NCBI GenBank assembly: GCA_963281155.1
Contig: CAUJLY010000006.1
Span: 2,418,001 to 2,482,000 of the forward strand
DNA from: Rhabditophanes sp. KR3021
Taxonomy: Eukaryota; Nematoda; Chromadorea; Rhabditida; Alloionematidae
Length of the DNA stretch: 64,000 bases
Direction of reading: 5' to 3'
Positions 35,601 through 48,958 of this stretch are shown here, piece by piece. The translations under genes and the position numbers were made by a program. Below the pieces are notes generated by a model. That model had not been told where the DNA came from. It made no database searches and worked only from the letters and a program-made list of their open reading frames with translations. Position 1 is the stretch's first letter; each line of letters opens with the position of its first letter.

Positions 35601-38600
35601 TTTTTGTTAATAACAATTTTATATCCACAAAATTTACGAGGAACACAAATTTAATTCATTGTTGTAAAATATTCACACCAGCTGGAACCCTATTTTTGAA
35701 AAAGTTATACTACAGCTTAAGATAATCAAAAAACGATATAACAAGCCATTTTATAAATATCATTACATTTAGTTGACTAAAGAATTGCTATAATAGATAT
35801 TTGCCAATGCATTATCACCTATTAAGTCTTCAAGAACAGGAAACAATTTTTATTGTTTTCCTTATATCAAATCATCAACAATAAATAGCCATAAACTTTA
35901 CTTTTTATTCAATCATAAGTGACAGTTCACATCATTATCTTTTCTGACCAAATCTTAATTGCAAAAAATAATCTTCCTTTAGATTGTGCAGAGATATTAT
36001 TGCCATATATACAAATACATATAAACAATCACATTTCTCTTGACCTTCTATTAGGAACCATATTGCAAAGGCAAGAGTAGTAGAAAGCCACGTTTGTTTT
36101 TTGTTTGCAAGCGGTTAGGATCTGTCATTAATTGTGCTTATAAAAAGAAATCAGTCCATTGTTAACCACACGTTTAACTTCCCAAATCTATAATATACCA
36201 AATTTTGCCATTTGTATGTGCCACCAATTTCTATAAATATAAAACGTATGTCAACTCCAATCTGTCATCTTTTTATATCTTACCATCCAGTTTGCCAAAA
36301 AGCAATAAAAATAAACATTTGTTGCCCCTAAAATGTTTACTTCCATTTTTTAGATATTAATATCATGTACAAAATTAGCAAATAGATTCCTAAAAATGTT
36401 ATCACTATTTTTTATTGCACCCATCACTAGATATTCTATATTGACATATCATTTCGTCAATTCATATTGTCATAACATCAAATCATTTATATTTTTTCAT
36501 TTTCGTTTTGATTTTTCTAGGACACGTAAAATACTAGATGCAATTCTTATTATTGCAAAAGTATTTAACAAAGGTCTATTTATTGAAGATGTTGCTTAAA
36601 TCACAGTGTAATTTGTTACAAATGATTTATTGTAATTACTTTGATTACACTAGGTGACAACAATTGTGATTATTTTTATCACACTTCGATATGAAGAGTG
36701 ACAATTGTTATATTCAAAAAATGTTATTATGTAGTTATTAAATTTTTATTTAAGGCTGGGTGTGTGTTTACAGTTAGATCATCAATGCCGTAATAGATGT
36801 TCATTGTTTATGTGCTAACAGATAAATAATCTACTTAATCCATCCTAAATAATATTTTTCTTCACACTCCTTTATTTTCGTTCAACTATATAAGAGTACT
36901 TCAAAAGTCAATGGTTATGTATATGATAAATCTCGATGACTTTTCTCTTCGCCCTAAACAGACTTTCTTTACTCAGAACTTTTTGAAGATTGAAGATGAT
37001 AGTACAAAAGATGTTGACATATATTATTAATCTTTCCTGATGACTACTACTCATGCTCTTACACCATTTTAACATTCTACTTTACATAGGAACAAATGAA
37101 TTGTACATTATACTAATTTATAGAACTCTAAAAGATGAACGGTAAAATTCCAAACATCCTTATCTTTGTTTTCTTCTTACTGAAACATAACATTTAGATT
37201 GTCACTTTTGAGTTAAATAAAGTCAAATGAATTTTCTTTGTTTGAAGAAGGTACGGTGATTCATTCTTTGATTGTGCTAATAAAAAACGCATCCTTTGCT
37301 TTAATGCGAATATTACATAAATTAACCCATTAGCCATATCAATTTATTTTAATTTGCTATTCTTGTATCATCTAAGATAAAAGCGTTTATTGGCTTTTTA
37401 GAAGCTATTTAACCTTAAAAGTCCTTTAACTTAGGCAATAAAACCCTTTTTAATTATGAGACAGCCAGTATATTCCTTGTAAAGTCCTTTAATTCTTTAT
37501 CACCATTCATTCATCCAATTTAATGGATGGAAATCGTTTCTAGCTACTACTGGTATTGTTGGTACGTAAAGATTAATCATAAAATTTGGCAACACTTGGG
37601 GCTAAATGTAAATGACTTTAAATGCTCAAAACACCCATAAACTTATCATGACCATAAGAACAATAGAATTTATATTTAATATCATATTCTTAAACTTTAC
37701 ATCTCTTTATCTGCGTTTATTAATCTATAAGAATATTATTTCATCTTTGTCAATCTGTCTCTAACATGAATTTTGATGAGGAAGTGAGTCAAAACAACAT
37801 TGCCCCAATATAACCCCACAACTTTATTCAGTTTACCGACCCTTTGACCATACTTCTTTTAAACATAAATTTAAGCTCCTACAAATCCTTCGTAATTTAT
37901 GAATCAAGCAAAATAGCTGACCATCATATTTACCGGAAACTATTTCTTCCATTCATTTTCTTTCCTTTTTAAATCCTCTCTATTTAAATGTATTAAAGTT
38001 TATTTTAAATATATTACCTTCATACCTCTCTTTTCTCATAAATCATTTATTACGATATCATATAATTTTTATTGACAGTTTTGCTTACAAAATTTAGAGC
38101 CACTTTCTTACGTATCTTCCCCGTGTAAAGGCAAACAGTTTGACATTTATTTAAAAATATATTTATCTTACTCATATCATATTATTTTTGACTTGAAAGT
38201 AATATGAAAATGTAATTAATTTAATATTCGGTATCTTTTTAACTTGATTGGTAAAATCAAATCAAAGGATATTGCCTAAAAAGTAATTAAGGGCTGGTGG
38301 TTTGCTAGAATGTCTGACAAAGGCTTTACACAACAAGTCTTTGTTCAGAATCATATATGTAACCGCTTCTTGTTAGTGGTGTACAATTCATTTAATATCC
38401 TTTGATTAATGGTAAATTAGAGCATTTCTTATTAGCAATTACATTTTTTGGTAAACCTAAATGCTTTTTACTTCCAGTTGTCTACAACAAACCCTTTTTA
38501 GACAACTAATGGTTCTGTCCAAATTGTTAGCAACCAGTTGATACTTATACTTTTAATAGCACTCTTAATCTTTCTTCCAACCAATTTAAACGATCAACCA

Positions 38601-41555
38601 ACCGTACATATTTTGATAGTATGAGGTAAACAATACACGATATAATGCTTGTTTTTCAAAATTGCCTTTTGACTCATTTTGTATGTTGCCTTAGTGAGTA
38701 TTCTTTTAAAGCTTCAGCCAACAAAAGCCTTTGATATATTTATTCTCACATTAATAAATTTTAAATAATATTATTTAAGAGAAGGTTTTAGGAAGGTATA
38801 GTTTCGTAGTTTCTATGTTTGCTTCCTTTGTTTTCACCTACAATGAAGTAATACATCATGGATACCATAAATCTCACTTCTTTCATCAGAAGATCAAACT
38901 TATATTCATCATTATCATTTAAAAAAAGCATCTATCAACCAATTTAAAAGTTATATACTACATTTTAATACTCATCAAAGCTATGTTTATTTTGATTTAT
39001 GACTGTCATTGATTATTGAAACTGTCAAGAAAAAGGCAATAATAAGTGGCAGTAATAAGGGGAAACTTTTAGACAGTCTTTTGCGTTATCTATGATGGTG
39101 AGTAGGGTAAGTGGTACGTACGGGATGTTATTTTTTGTCACAAAGTCCTGAAAGATATCACTACACACACAAAGTTAACTATCAGTCAAACTCTATCTAC
39201 TACTACCAGAGTTCAGACTCCTTTTGAACTGTATGGTTTTAGTATCAAAATGTTAATAATGTCCTTGCCAACATCATTAACACTTTTTTAGTTTTTAACA
39301 CTGACTTCATTTCAAATACTATTTTATTCCACTTTATTTGAAATCAAAACTTTGTTGGAATTATTTAGACACCTACTTTTTCTATATTTCCCACATTCAA
39401 ATTTTGACTTTACTCCTTGGTATGAAAAATCACTTATAGGCTCTCGATAATCGCATTATTTTTGCCACAAATAACCCTAAGATATTGTTATTTAAGTGAA
39501 TTCTTTTATTCTATTGTTAAAAACTGTTTTTGCATACATTAATAAGACTAAAGCCTTTTATGCAACTGTGACTTTTTCCTTAAAATATTCTATTTTGTTT
39601 CAAAACAATACTTCATTTCAATAACCTTTTGAACAACTGTATCAGCTGGCATGAATTATATGGACTTGAAGTGATTTTAAAGTTCTCAACATCTTGTGTA
39701 CTCTAAAACTTCTCACACACATCTATTTATTTATTATTGTTACTAATTGAAAATAACTCTTTTAAAAAGTAACCAAGAAGAAGCCATATACTTGTCTTTT
39801 TGCAACAGACCATTTAAAGATAATAATTTTTATCTGTCTCGCTCAAAAGATGACATAAGTGTATCATAAACGCTTCTTTGTTACTACTGAGATATGGTAT
39901 CATTCTTTGTAGTAACTTTTTATATTTAACTAATTCTCTGGAGTAGATCTGTTTTGTTGTATCTCCAAACCACTACTAATCTACTTCTTTTCTACAAAAA
40001 TTGGGGACATGCTTTTCAATCATCCAAGATATATCGGATGTCATTAGTGAGACTCAAGATATGGCAAAATAACTGCTTCATGTTAAAATATACATTTGGT
40101 AACTTTTAAAAATGTACTAAAAAGACTAAATAATCTCTATGGTACAGTAAAAGACCAGCTATTAAATCGTATAATCATGATTTTATAAATGCTCAATTTT
40201 AAAAAGACAAACAAAAAGTATACCAATAATATTTCAACTATAGATTCGTATACTTCCTAATTCATATACTCTTTGTGAGGAGAAAAATAAACAATCCTTA
40301 GGACTTCCATATCAATCTTCTATTAATATGAGGCTTAATAATTGACACATGTAAAATGCCTCTCGGACATATAATAACAAGACTTGATTTTGAATTCTAT
40401 AAAAATAGTCAAACATATTTAGACTTTTTTAAATGTGATTTATACACCTATATTAATTTAAATTGAACTCAAACTAGTTTAAACAACATTTATCTAATTT
40501 CTTTTATAATTTGAATCCGTAACATTTAATAAAAAACTATAAAAATTGTCCACTTTATTTACAAAACAATTCATTTAACATTGTATATCTATCTAAACAA
40601 ACCATTAAATAACAAAAAATGGACGGGTCAAAACTTTCACCTAAATCATCTACATGTGCCTCATAAATTTTGTATCTATAAAATAAGTTTTCGGACCGCC
40701 AAAATTTGTTTGAGAAGGATAAAAATTTATTACAATTTTACATAATTTGAAACATCCCACTTCATCTTTTATTGGATTCTTTTTTAATGCCATACTATTA
40801 TTTTTAAATATGATTCAATTAGGCCGCTACTTTTTTGTATTGCTTCTATATTTTAATGTGTCAAATATTTTTACAAATTAATTATTTCTCTTTTGGTTAG
40901 GAGCGTGTGTGTCTATATAACTTTCATATAGTTGCGATTAATTTAAATTTTTAGCTACATAAAATAATTAATTTTTGCGAATTAATATTCAATACATGTT
41001 AACCTTTATCAGTTTATCGTGGTGGCCATAAATGCGCATAATTTTGCATTCTAATATATGTATTTGTGGTGAGGACAAGAAGATAACTATAAAGTCATTT
41101 CCTGCTCGTTAGCATCTACTACTTTTCATTTTATGTCTCGATCATTCATCTATTATAAAAAAGATAAAAATACAAAATGAAGCGATAGATATCGCGTTTT
41201 TGTTGCCTTTTAATCATATTTTTGGTATGAGAGGTTGATGTGATTAAGGCAAATTAATCAAATTTATTTAGAGACATCTACCAAAACAGCTTGATAACTA
41301 ATTACCTCTTATGGTAGACATAAACGGAACTAGGCTTGACAATCGAGTACACAGAAATTAACTTATTCGTTTAATTATAAATTTATTATTAAAGACACTT
41401 ATCATTATTCCTTGTTTTTATTATTTATTATTGATGCAGAAGGTGTATATGAAAGGCTTTTAGGATTTCTTTGTACGATTCGATTTAAACTATGTATATA
41501 TTGTTTCTTTATTTATCAACGTTTGCTATACATTTTTAGATTAAATCGCAAATAC
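32650..41555. other. Long gene-poor intergenic region
   Basis: About 8.9 kb of AT-rich DNA between the bZIP gene (-) and the PDZRN-like gene (+), so both promoters lie in it. Small open frames (33440-33700 minus, 35454-35654 and 36396-36599 plus) look like chance frames in AT-rich DNA. No transposon ends, tRNA or tandem array were recognised. Part may be enhancer sequence or a long 5' UTR intron of the PDZRN-like gene. Confidence 0.5.
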
Positions 41556-44500
41556 ATGCCGACTATATTTAATAGTAGCACGCATGCCTTTCGCAAACCG
41601 ATGAATATGCCATTTCCGGTTTTGCCAAATTTAATTAATAACATGGCTGAAAACAAGACCACCACCTCACCTGACCTCATATCTGAAGAAGACGAGTACG
41701 ATGAAATTTACGAAGAAGACATGCTTTCCAGAGACCAAATGGCTCCATACTTCTATTGTCTTGAGTAAGTTTTTCTCCGAAAATGATTTCTCCTCATTAA
41801 ACACCAAACCACTTACCCCCATTAAATGAACAACAAATAGGTGATTATAAAATAACATAAATATAAATGTTCACAAAAAATGAATCTATTGTCTTTGGAA
41901 AGCTATCAAAGCCACGTTTTAATGCCTCGAGTCTAAAATAACGTTGCAATTTGACTTTGTTATATAGACGACAACATGATTAGATGTGAGTAAAAAGAAC
42001 ATATACTTTAAGTCAAAATTTTTGTGTTATAAGTATCATTTAGATTATTGTTCACAAATTTACAGCTGACAATAACCTCCCCAATCATTAAATTAATAAA
42101 TTACATATTGTGGACAAGATTATCTATTTTTTCAACTCAATTTATTATTATTATTTGGTTTTCATTAAGAAGGTTGTTTTTTCGCAATTTGTAGAAGCAT
42201 TTTTTAATCAAATGTGTTATACTATTTTTTAGTTTAGATCACCATTGCATTAATAATTATTCAAAGAGGACATTAATTGGACATATCTATTAATTTAAAT
42301 TTACAGCAATTGTGACATTTTGATAATAGATGGCTATTAGCTGATTATCACCACCATTTAATTATTGTTATATTGACATTAAATAGCATATTTTAGTTAA
42401 ATAAAGTATTTTTTATAGTTATTGTTAAAAAGATTTGGGATATCATTTATGACCAGCTTTTTTAAACTCTCCGATTTACTACCACTTTTTAAACTCTATT
42501 ATTTACAATCAGCATATAAATATTATGTATGAGATCAACATATAATTCCTTGGTTCTACAAAAAATTAACTGATGTTCTCTAAACGTTGGAAATCATTTT
42601 GTTTTTCAACTATAATTAAAGTAATTGTTATAGAAAAAAATTAACTCTTTGTTGTTTGTGAGATTAATTGACGTTCAAATATTTAATGATTGAAAACACA
42701 TAAATATTCTTTGTATAAATTAACACATTCTTTTTCAATATACAGATCCCATCAGTACGCAGGTGTTGGAGAAGAAGAGGAAGAGGACAATATGTATCTA
42801 ATAGATGCCCAAGGAGATGTTATTTATGAGGTAATTATTTTTTGACTTTGTAATGTATTTCTTAATTTTCTGTAAATATAGGAAATTGTTTTGTTGCGTT
42901 CTGCAATGTCACAAAGATTAGGACTTACTCTGTGTTACCAACATGATGACACGGATCAGGAGGATGCAATCTTTATCAACGAAATAGAAAAAAATAGCTT
43001 AGCTGGAATTTGTAAACGTATTCAAATTGGCGATCAAATTATCCAAGTAAGTTGATATCAAAAGTCAAATTAAATTCTTATTAGTATTTCATTTTCAAAA
43101 CTGGAAATGATAGATCACTATTATTAAACTTTTTATCATCTTAATAATGATAAACTTCCCCTTCTTCAAAATATATAAGTATAATAAGTTAAGCTGTAAT
43201 ACATATTCATTCTTTTGATTTGTCAAGCTTTAAAAAGAATGAAGATGAATATGCATTAGATATATATTCAAATTGATAAGTTTGATTTACTAACTCTGTA
43301 CCAAGATATGACATATGCAAATGTTCTGATTTATATGAATCACACTAATGTTGAATACTTGTGAAATAAATAATAATTAAGATGTGTTAAAAATTATTAC
43401 CAATTGTTCACACATATATGCTAAATAAAAGTATATTGAAACCATCAACGTGACAAATATTTCACTGACAATCAGTTGATTTAAAAAAGCACAAATAATA
43501 AAAATTACTAGTAATTGAACGTAACAGGAAAAAATTAAACTTTCAAATTTAAATTGCTGTTGATTATTTCTCAAAGTGAATTACTATTTTATTAACAGCT
43601 TTGTATGACCTAGCTTTATTACATTTTATTACCAACTCTTATTTCAAATACACATTAATAATATATTAAGTTGCAAAACTACTCGTTGCTTTCAAAATTT
43701 TACAATAAAGCATATGTCATATAGTGTTCTTAAGACCTATAATATTTTAATAATTAATAAGTAGCAAATATTCTGTTTGTAGGAGTATCCTAATAGTAAA
43801 TGGAGTTTTTTAAATTCCTTCTAGCAATTAAATTTGATAAACAACCTAAACACATCATGTTTGTTGTCACAATGGTAGCTTATAATATCCATATTGTTTA
43901 TGGAATTTGACTAATTATACTTTTTTATTATTTTGTTTTTTTGATTGTTAAAAGATATATAAATAGTTTAGACATTATTGTCTAGAGCTCTTTGAATTTT
44001 AAAGTATCTAATTCTTTGTTTTCAAGATTAATGGAAAAAACGTTCGCTCAAGATCTGAAGCTATGAATGAATTTGCCAAACAAAATTTACAAGTTACGAT
44101 GCTTTTGGCTAGATCTGCTAATGTAAGTTGTGCAATTTTCATATTTGAAATTTACTTTTTTAGATTAAGCTTAAATGTATGGCTGATTTCATTGAAGATG
44201 AAAAGAATCTTGAATCCGGAATAAGGCCCTTACCCAAAAATATTTTCCAACGCAACAGGATAATTAATAGAACTTGTGGGAATTTAAGTCCTTTGCCAGA
44301 ACAGTCTATGTCTCTCGAGATTGATGTTGAAGAAGATCATTTAACCGATAATCATTCAAACAACTCAGCTTTGGATAAAGATTCTGGAATGTCACGTGGT
44401 ACTGATTCCGATCCAGATATCTATGCCATGCCATTTGAGTTAAATGCATGCCCAAATAACAATTTTGCACCGGTAGTACCTCCTTCAATTAGTTCAATCC

Positions 44501-45930
44501 CTACAAAACGGTGTACTATGAAGAATAATTCTATTTCAAATGCTTCTAACTTTGAGGAATGTCTTGAAAAAGAACTTCAAAATTTGCATTTGGAGATGGA
44601 AATAATTCAGGATGAATGCGATAAGTTGGTTGATCGAAGTGCAACCAAGGTAGCTCAAATTCAACATAATCAAAAGATGGTATATTCAAAACAACCCGCA
44701 AATTTTATTACTGATAGTCCCTCACTTCACAGAAAAGGACCGGCTCCACCAAAGAGACTCGACAATTGTGTTGGACATTTTTCCTTGCCTAATTCCCCAT
44801 TACTTGCCCCTAAAACCACGAACCACACCAAATTCTTCAACCCATCAAATATAATTGAGGAAAATTCGAGTGCTTATAATACAGGAAACGAAAGTTGTCG
44901 TAGCACCCCAAATAAAACAGACACGCCCTGTATATTAAATCCACGTTCGCCACCATTATCATCGGCCAATAATACTTTAACTGCAGGTGCTAGTGCCACC
45001 ACCTTCAAACCATCCCAATTTATGATGTCGCCAAAAATGACTCATTCACTCCACAAAACCAAGCCAATCCAACCACACGATTACTACAATCAAGACGATG
45101 GTAAAATTAATATCCCAGTCCAAATAGATCCAGTGGAAGAAAACACTTATCATACGGTAAAAGCACATTGCAAATTCAGACTTCCAAAATATTCTATCAA
45201 AAATCAAACTATTACGTCTAAGTATCCAAAAAGTTCAAGGAAATCAAAGGAGGAAAGTTACAAGCCAGGAGACATCACTTATACTAGACCCGAGGATTTA
45301 GCTAAGACTATTAAGAAACAACAGCAGGCTTTGATTAAGGCGATGGAAAAGCAGGCTATGAGTGGGAAGTCTGTTAGCTTGCCCTCTAGTCCACAAGTTA
45401 GCAATAATAGGGCGTGTGATAAGTTTATAAAGCCATGTTTGAATAATGTGAAGGATTTGCAACCTGTGCTTATTGATGCTCCTGTTTTGATAAGTGATGA
45501 GGCGCCAAACTACGAATGGAAGGTAAAAAGAAGATCAGATGGAACAAGATACATCATCAGACGTCAATTACGGTCCCATCAAATCCGCGCTAATCGTGAA
45601 AAACAACTGAAGGAAGAAAGAATTGCCGTGAGCACAGATGATGATGCTGTGAGCGACTTAAAAGTAGGTAAATTCTGGACGCGTGAAGAAAGAAAAAAGC
45701 ACTTAGAACGAGCAAAGGCTCACAAGGCCCGTCAACATCAAAAAATGTTAGAAAGTGAAAGAGCTGTTCCTGATCAATTGATTATGCAACTTTCCAACAG
45801 GAAAATGATGAAACGAAAAGGACAACAATTATTAGACAATTATGTTACACTTCAAGAGTTTTTGGCACATGGATCAAAAGATTCAAGATGCCCTGTTATT
45901 GAGGGTGTTTTGAGTGTGACAACTGTATAG
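41556..45930 (+). CDS. PDZRN/LNX3-type PDZ protein lacking the RING finger
   Basis: Five exons (41556-41764, 42746-42830, 42882-43046, 44027-44122, 44164-45930) join in phase to 773 residues; introns include long ones of about 0.98 kb each. One PDZ domain lies at about residues 100-187 with the groove-type loop MSQRLGLTLCY and the later GDQIIQINGKNV. Next come a coiled segment (LEKELQNLHLEMEIIQDECD) and a long low-complexity region. The last 140 residues carry the diagnostic C-terminal region of PDZRN3/PDZRN4: NYEWKVKRRSDGTRYIIRR, the STDDDA..DLKVGKFW block, LSNRKMMKRK and the terminal SVTTV, a class I PDZ ligand. Vertebrate PDZRN3 has a RING, a zinc-finger region and two PDZ domains; here none of the N-terminal RING part precedes the PDZ. 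It probably works as a submembrane scaffold, not a ubiquitin ligase. The start follows a catttttag acceptor at 41531-41539. Confidence 0.88.
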
Positions 45931-46059
45931 TAAATGGATTTATTTATATCTAAATTAAAATTCTACAATTATGCATAATTTAACGGTGAATAAAGTTTTT
46001 AAATTTATATTTGTTCTTCAATAATTGTATTCGTGTGCTGATCTTTTACATTAACATTT

Positions 46060-46376
46060 TCAACCTGGAATAATAAATTTTACCCAATAAAAAGGTATGA
46101 TTATGTGCATGATCATAGTGTATTTGATCGAGTTAAACATAACAAGAACTTCATTTTTTGTTGGTTCTTCTTTGATTAGATACAAAGGAGTTCTTGTACT
46201 GGCTTCGAGAACATTAACACACATTCCAGCAACAATTATTGCCATGAACATGGTAAAAACAATCCTGAAATTAATATGCCATTTATCCTTGAGGCAGATA
46301 AACTTGAATATCCAAACATGTAGAAGAACATTGGAAGCTCAAGAAGAGCAATAATTAAGTAGATGTGAACAACCAT
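46060..46376 (-). CDS. Small membrane protein, about 87 aa, unknown
   Basis: Exons 46376-46318 and 46264-46060 join in phase across a 53-base intron (GTTTGG..TTTCAG) to give 87 residues. The start follows a CGTTTTTAG acceptor by about 22 bases. The N-terminal half is one or two very hydrophobic helices (IYLIIALLELPMFF, FTMFMAIIVAGMCV), then a charged stretch (LIKEEPTKNEV) and a second hydrophobic stretch. The 3' end is uncertain: just before the stop a GT..AG interval could be removed to continue in a frame reading VENVNVKDQHTN and ending at 46005. The family is not recognised. It is tail to tail with the PDZRN-like gene, only about 75-130 bases away. Confidence 0.55.
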
Positions 46377-47139
46377 TGTAGTACAGAACTCCAGTTATCT
46401 AAAAACGATGAACGTAATTAGAAAGGAGAAAATTTCGTGGAAATATGTTAAAATTGTAATTGAATTTTATTATCCTAAATTTATTTAGAAAAATATTGTC
46501 AAAAAGCTCAGGGAATTAACAAGAGTCAATTTTTGTGAGCATCACAAAATAGATCGGAATTGAGAAAATGATTTAATACAACTTTGAGTTACCATTCAAT
46601 ATATACCTGATTGTCTCTGTAATTAGGAATAACTGCTATTATAACCCCTCATAAATAAAGCTGCTGAATACATTACTTTTTATTGCATTTACATTCCTTT
46701 GCAACCTTAGTGGAGCCATTTTAATGACTTTGTTACCGGAAATATGGCACCAAGGATTTAAAATGACATATTTTAATATATACATTACTTTTTTAAGCTT
46801 AATAATTACCTTGGCAAGCCATTAGTTTGTTTACTTAACCAATTTCACATTATTTCTGAGTGATTTTATTAACAACTTACTTAACCAATAGACACATTAT
46901 TAGGTGACTTTGGCGTCACCAATTTTAAACACAAAATATGAACATAAATCCATGCATCAAGTTTATTATTAAAAATACATTTTCAATTGTTAATTTTCCA
47001 TCTTTATTAAATGATTTTTCTTCTGGTTGTAATTCGTAGAGATTAATAATAAACTACGGATATTCGCTGGAAACATGAAGAGAGGTAGTGGTTGTATTAC
47101 GTTGGTAAATTAAAGGACGGTAATATAGCATAGTTGAAT
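46377..47139. other. Upstream region of the small membrane protein gene
   Basis: AT-rich sequence without supported coding frames. It probably carries leader or promoter sequence for the minus-strand gene ending at 46060. Confidence 0.4.
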
Positions 47140-47390
47140 AACAGAAAAAAGTAATTGAATTAAAAAAGTGTACAAAATGGTCAACTTGTGGTGCGTAACG
47201 AGATCTGCGAGCTACTGCATTTTGGAATTAACTGGAACTTGATGTAGTGAAGAATTCGAATTGAAAACGGAAGCGCGAGATCTTGGTATTGAGGAATGAA
47301 AATGTGGGGTGGAGAACAGGAACGAGGAGGAAATGAAACGGGCTACGCAAAACAGGGAGAGGAAGTGGATTCACTGAAATATGTAATCTT
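47140..47390 (-). promoter_or_regulatory. GC-enriched pyrimidine-rich segment, leader exon or coding exon
   Basis: Read on the minus strand this stretch is pyrimidine-rich (CCACTTCCTCTCCCTG, CCTCCTCGTTCCTG) and much less AT-rich than its surroundings. It begins right after a good acceptor (TTACATATTTCAG). A frame of about 46 codons is open there. It could be a terminal exon of the gene starting at 48162, or the promoter region of the gene starting at 46376; the sequence alone does not decide. Confidence 0.4.
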
Positions 47391-47518
47391 AATTATTTTT
47401 TCAAAATATAAATAAATATCCGCAAATACGAGCATTAATAAATTGTAACAATACATGAACAGATATGAAGATACAGAGATTAATCCCATTCATCAAATAT
47501 GACAGATACTCACACATA

Positions 47519-48162
47519 CTATAAGTTAGTCGGTGAAAAAATTGTTATTGCCAAAATTTTACCATTCAAAAAGGACAACCGTAAGCCTTTATTTCCTTTA
47601 CGATACTCACAAAAAAACACAGACGACAGATATAAACTTACTTTATTCCCAGCGACGACACCACTTAGATATGGCAATTGCTAATGTTGACACTCTAAAG
47701 GACTAATTAAATTGGGTAGATTTTGGAAACCTACCCTGGTGAGCATACATGTTGGTGGAGGCTCTCCAAGAACGTTTGTTATCTTGGCTAATGTTTTTTT
47801 CGTGTATATAGGTGGCAACTTATTTTTGTTTTTATTGAACAAGGGTATATTTGGCCACTTCTAATAAAAGATTAGAAAGATGTCAAAGGCATTTGACTTA
47901 CGAAAAATGGAGTCGAGTATGGACGCCTTCCTTCGTTTTTAGGGGTGACATAAGTAACTTCTCGCAAAAAATTTGGCTCCTTGGATTGAACAGACTTTGA
48001 AACTGTGGATATAGCAGGCTTCAAAGCGATGGATTTGGAAGACTTTGTATCGTTTGATCGAGTTTTATGTCTATCAACAAAACCAGTCGGAGCAGGAGCC
48101 ATCTTATTTTTGGAGCTACAGCATAAAACCTTCTGAATGTTGTCCCAAAAATAGTTAAACAT
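47519..48162 (-). CDS. Small basic protein, 142-182 aa, unknown
   Basis: Exons 48162-47902, 47860-47735 and a third starting at 47680 join in phase 0 through introns of 41 bases (GTAAGT..TTTTATTAG) and 54 bases (GTAGGT..CATTAG). If the third exon runs on it stops at 47519 and the protein has 182 residues. If it ends at the GTAAGT after codon AAK (about 47642) and splices to the acceptor near 47390, the next codon is a stop and the protein has about 142. The N-terminus MFNYFWDNIQKVLCC has a cysteine pair that might be acylated; the remainder is Lys/Ser/Pro-rich (KNKNKLPPIYTKK, GEPPPTCM). There is no signal peptide and no recognised domain. Confidence 0.6.
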
Positions 48163-48958
48163 GACTTATTTTCGGTTGCAAAAAAGACTTAGAAAAATCT
48201 TAACTAAAAAAGAAGTTATACTCATTAATCTTAGTATAAATCTTTCCACAAAACTATTCTTAAATGTTTTAGTGGAGGTTTTTATATTTATTATAAACAA
48301 AAAACAGGTGAAATGGGGTAAAAAGAATTTATTTTATCAAGCAACCTTTCATTATCATGAAAAAGCCACAAATGAAATTAAAAAGTATAATGATATTGAA
48401 AAAGTAATAAAGATGGTTTAGGAGTTATGAAAGGTATCTTACTTTGATTGGGTTAAAAGCACAGCGGAAATTAAATTTTCAATTCTAGGAATGAAGAAAT
48501 TAATCTCCAGGACAGAGTAAAGGTTATTTTTGTACTCATACGTCACAAATAATGCTAAAAAAGAGAATACAAGCACTTACAGATTTGAATATAATTTTTT
48601 GCGACATAAATTGGGACTTAAGGAAGTAATTTTGCGTTTTAAAATGGTAATAAGAAGGATGTCTTAGCGACTTCATTTTAAGAATGAATAGAGTAAGTTT
48701 TTTTCTAACTTCTGCAATATAAAACTGTGGGATAAATTGTCTTAAAAATGAAGAACCTAAAGAGAGAAAATAGTAGTGATTGAAAAATTCTCAGGTAAAA
48801 AAGGACATGGGAAATTACTAGAAATTTTTTCTAATTAATGTCATGTTGTTCTTATGTTGCCATTAGCAATAGAGTTTAAATAGAAATGACTAATTCTATA
48901 AATTTAAAAAATGGAATTGTTACTCATTTGTCATCCTGAGCTCTTGCTTTTCTCTTGT
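48163..48958. other. Intergenic
   Basis: About 800 bases between two minus-strand genes. A plus-strand frame of 86 codons (48161-48421) overlaps the start of the previous gene on the other strand and looks like chance. Confidence 0.45.

Noticed and set aside
36600..36725. Loose inverted and direct repeats around gtgacaacaattgtgatt
   Set aside because: Matches are short and imperfect, as expected by chance in AT-rich DNA.
47078..47102. GAGGTAGTGGTTGTATTACG resembles a let-7 family microRNA
   Set aside because: No complementary arm forming a stable hairpin is visible within 60 bases on either side, and the match breaks after the seed.
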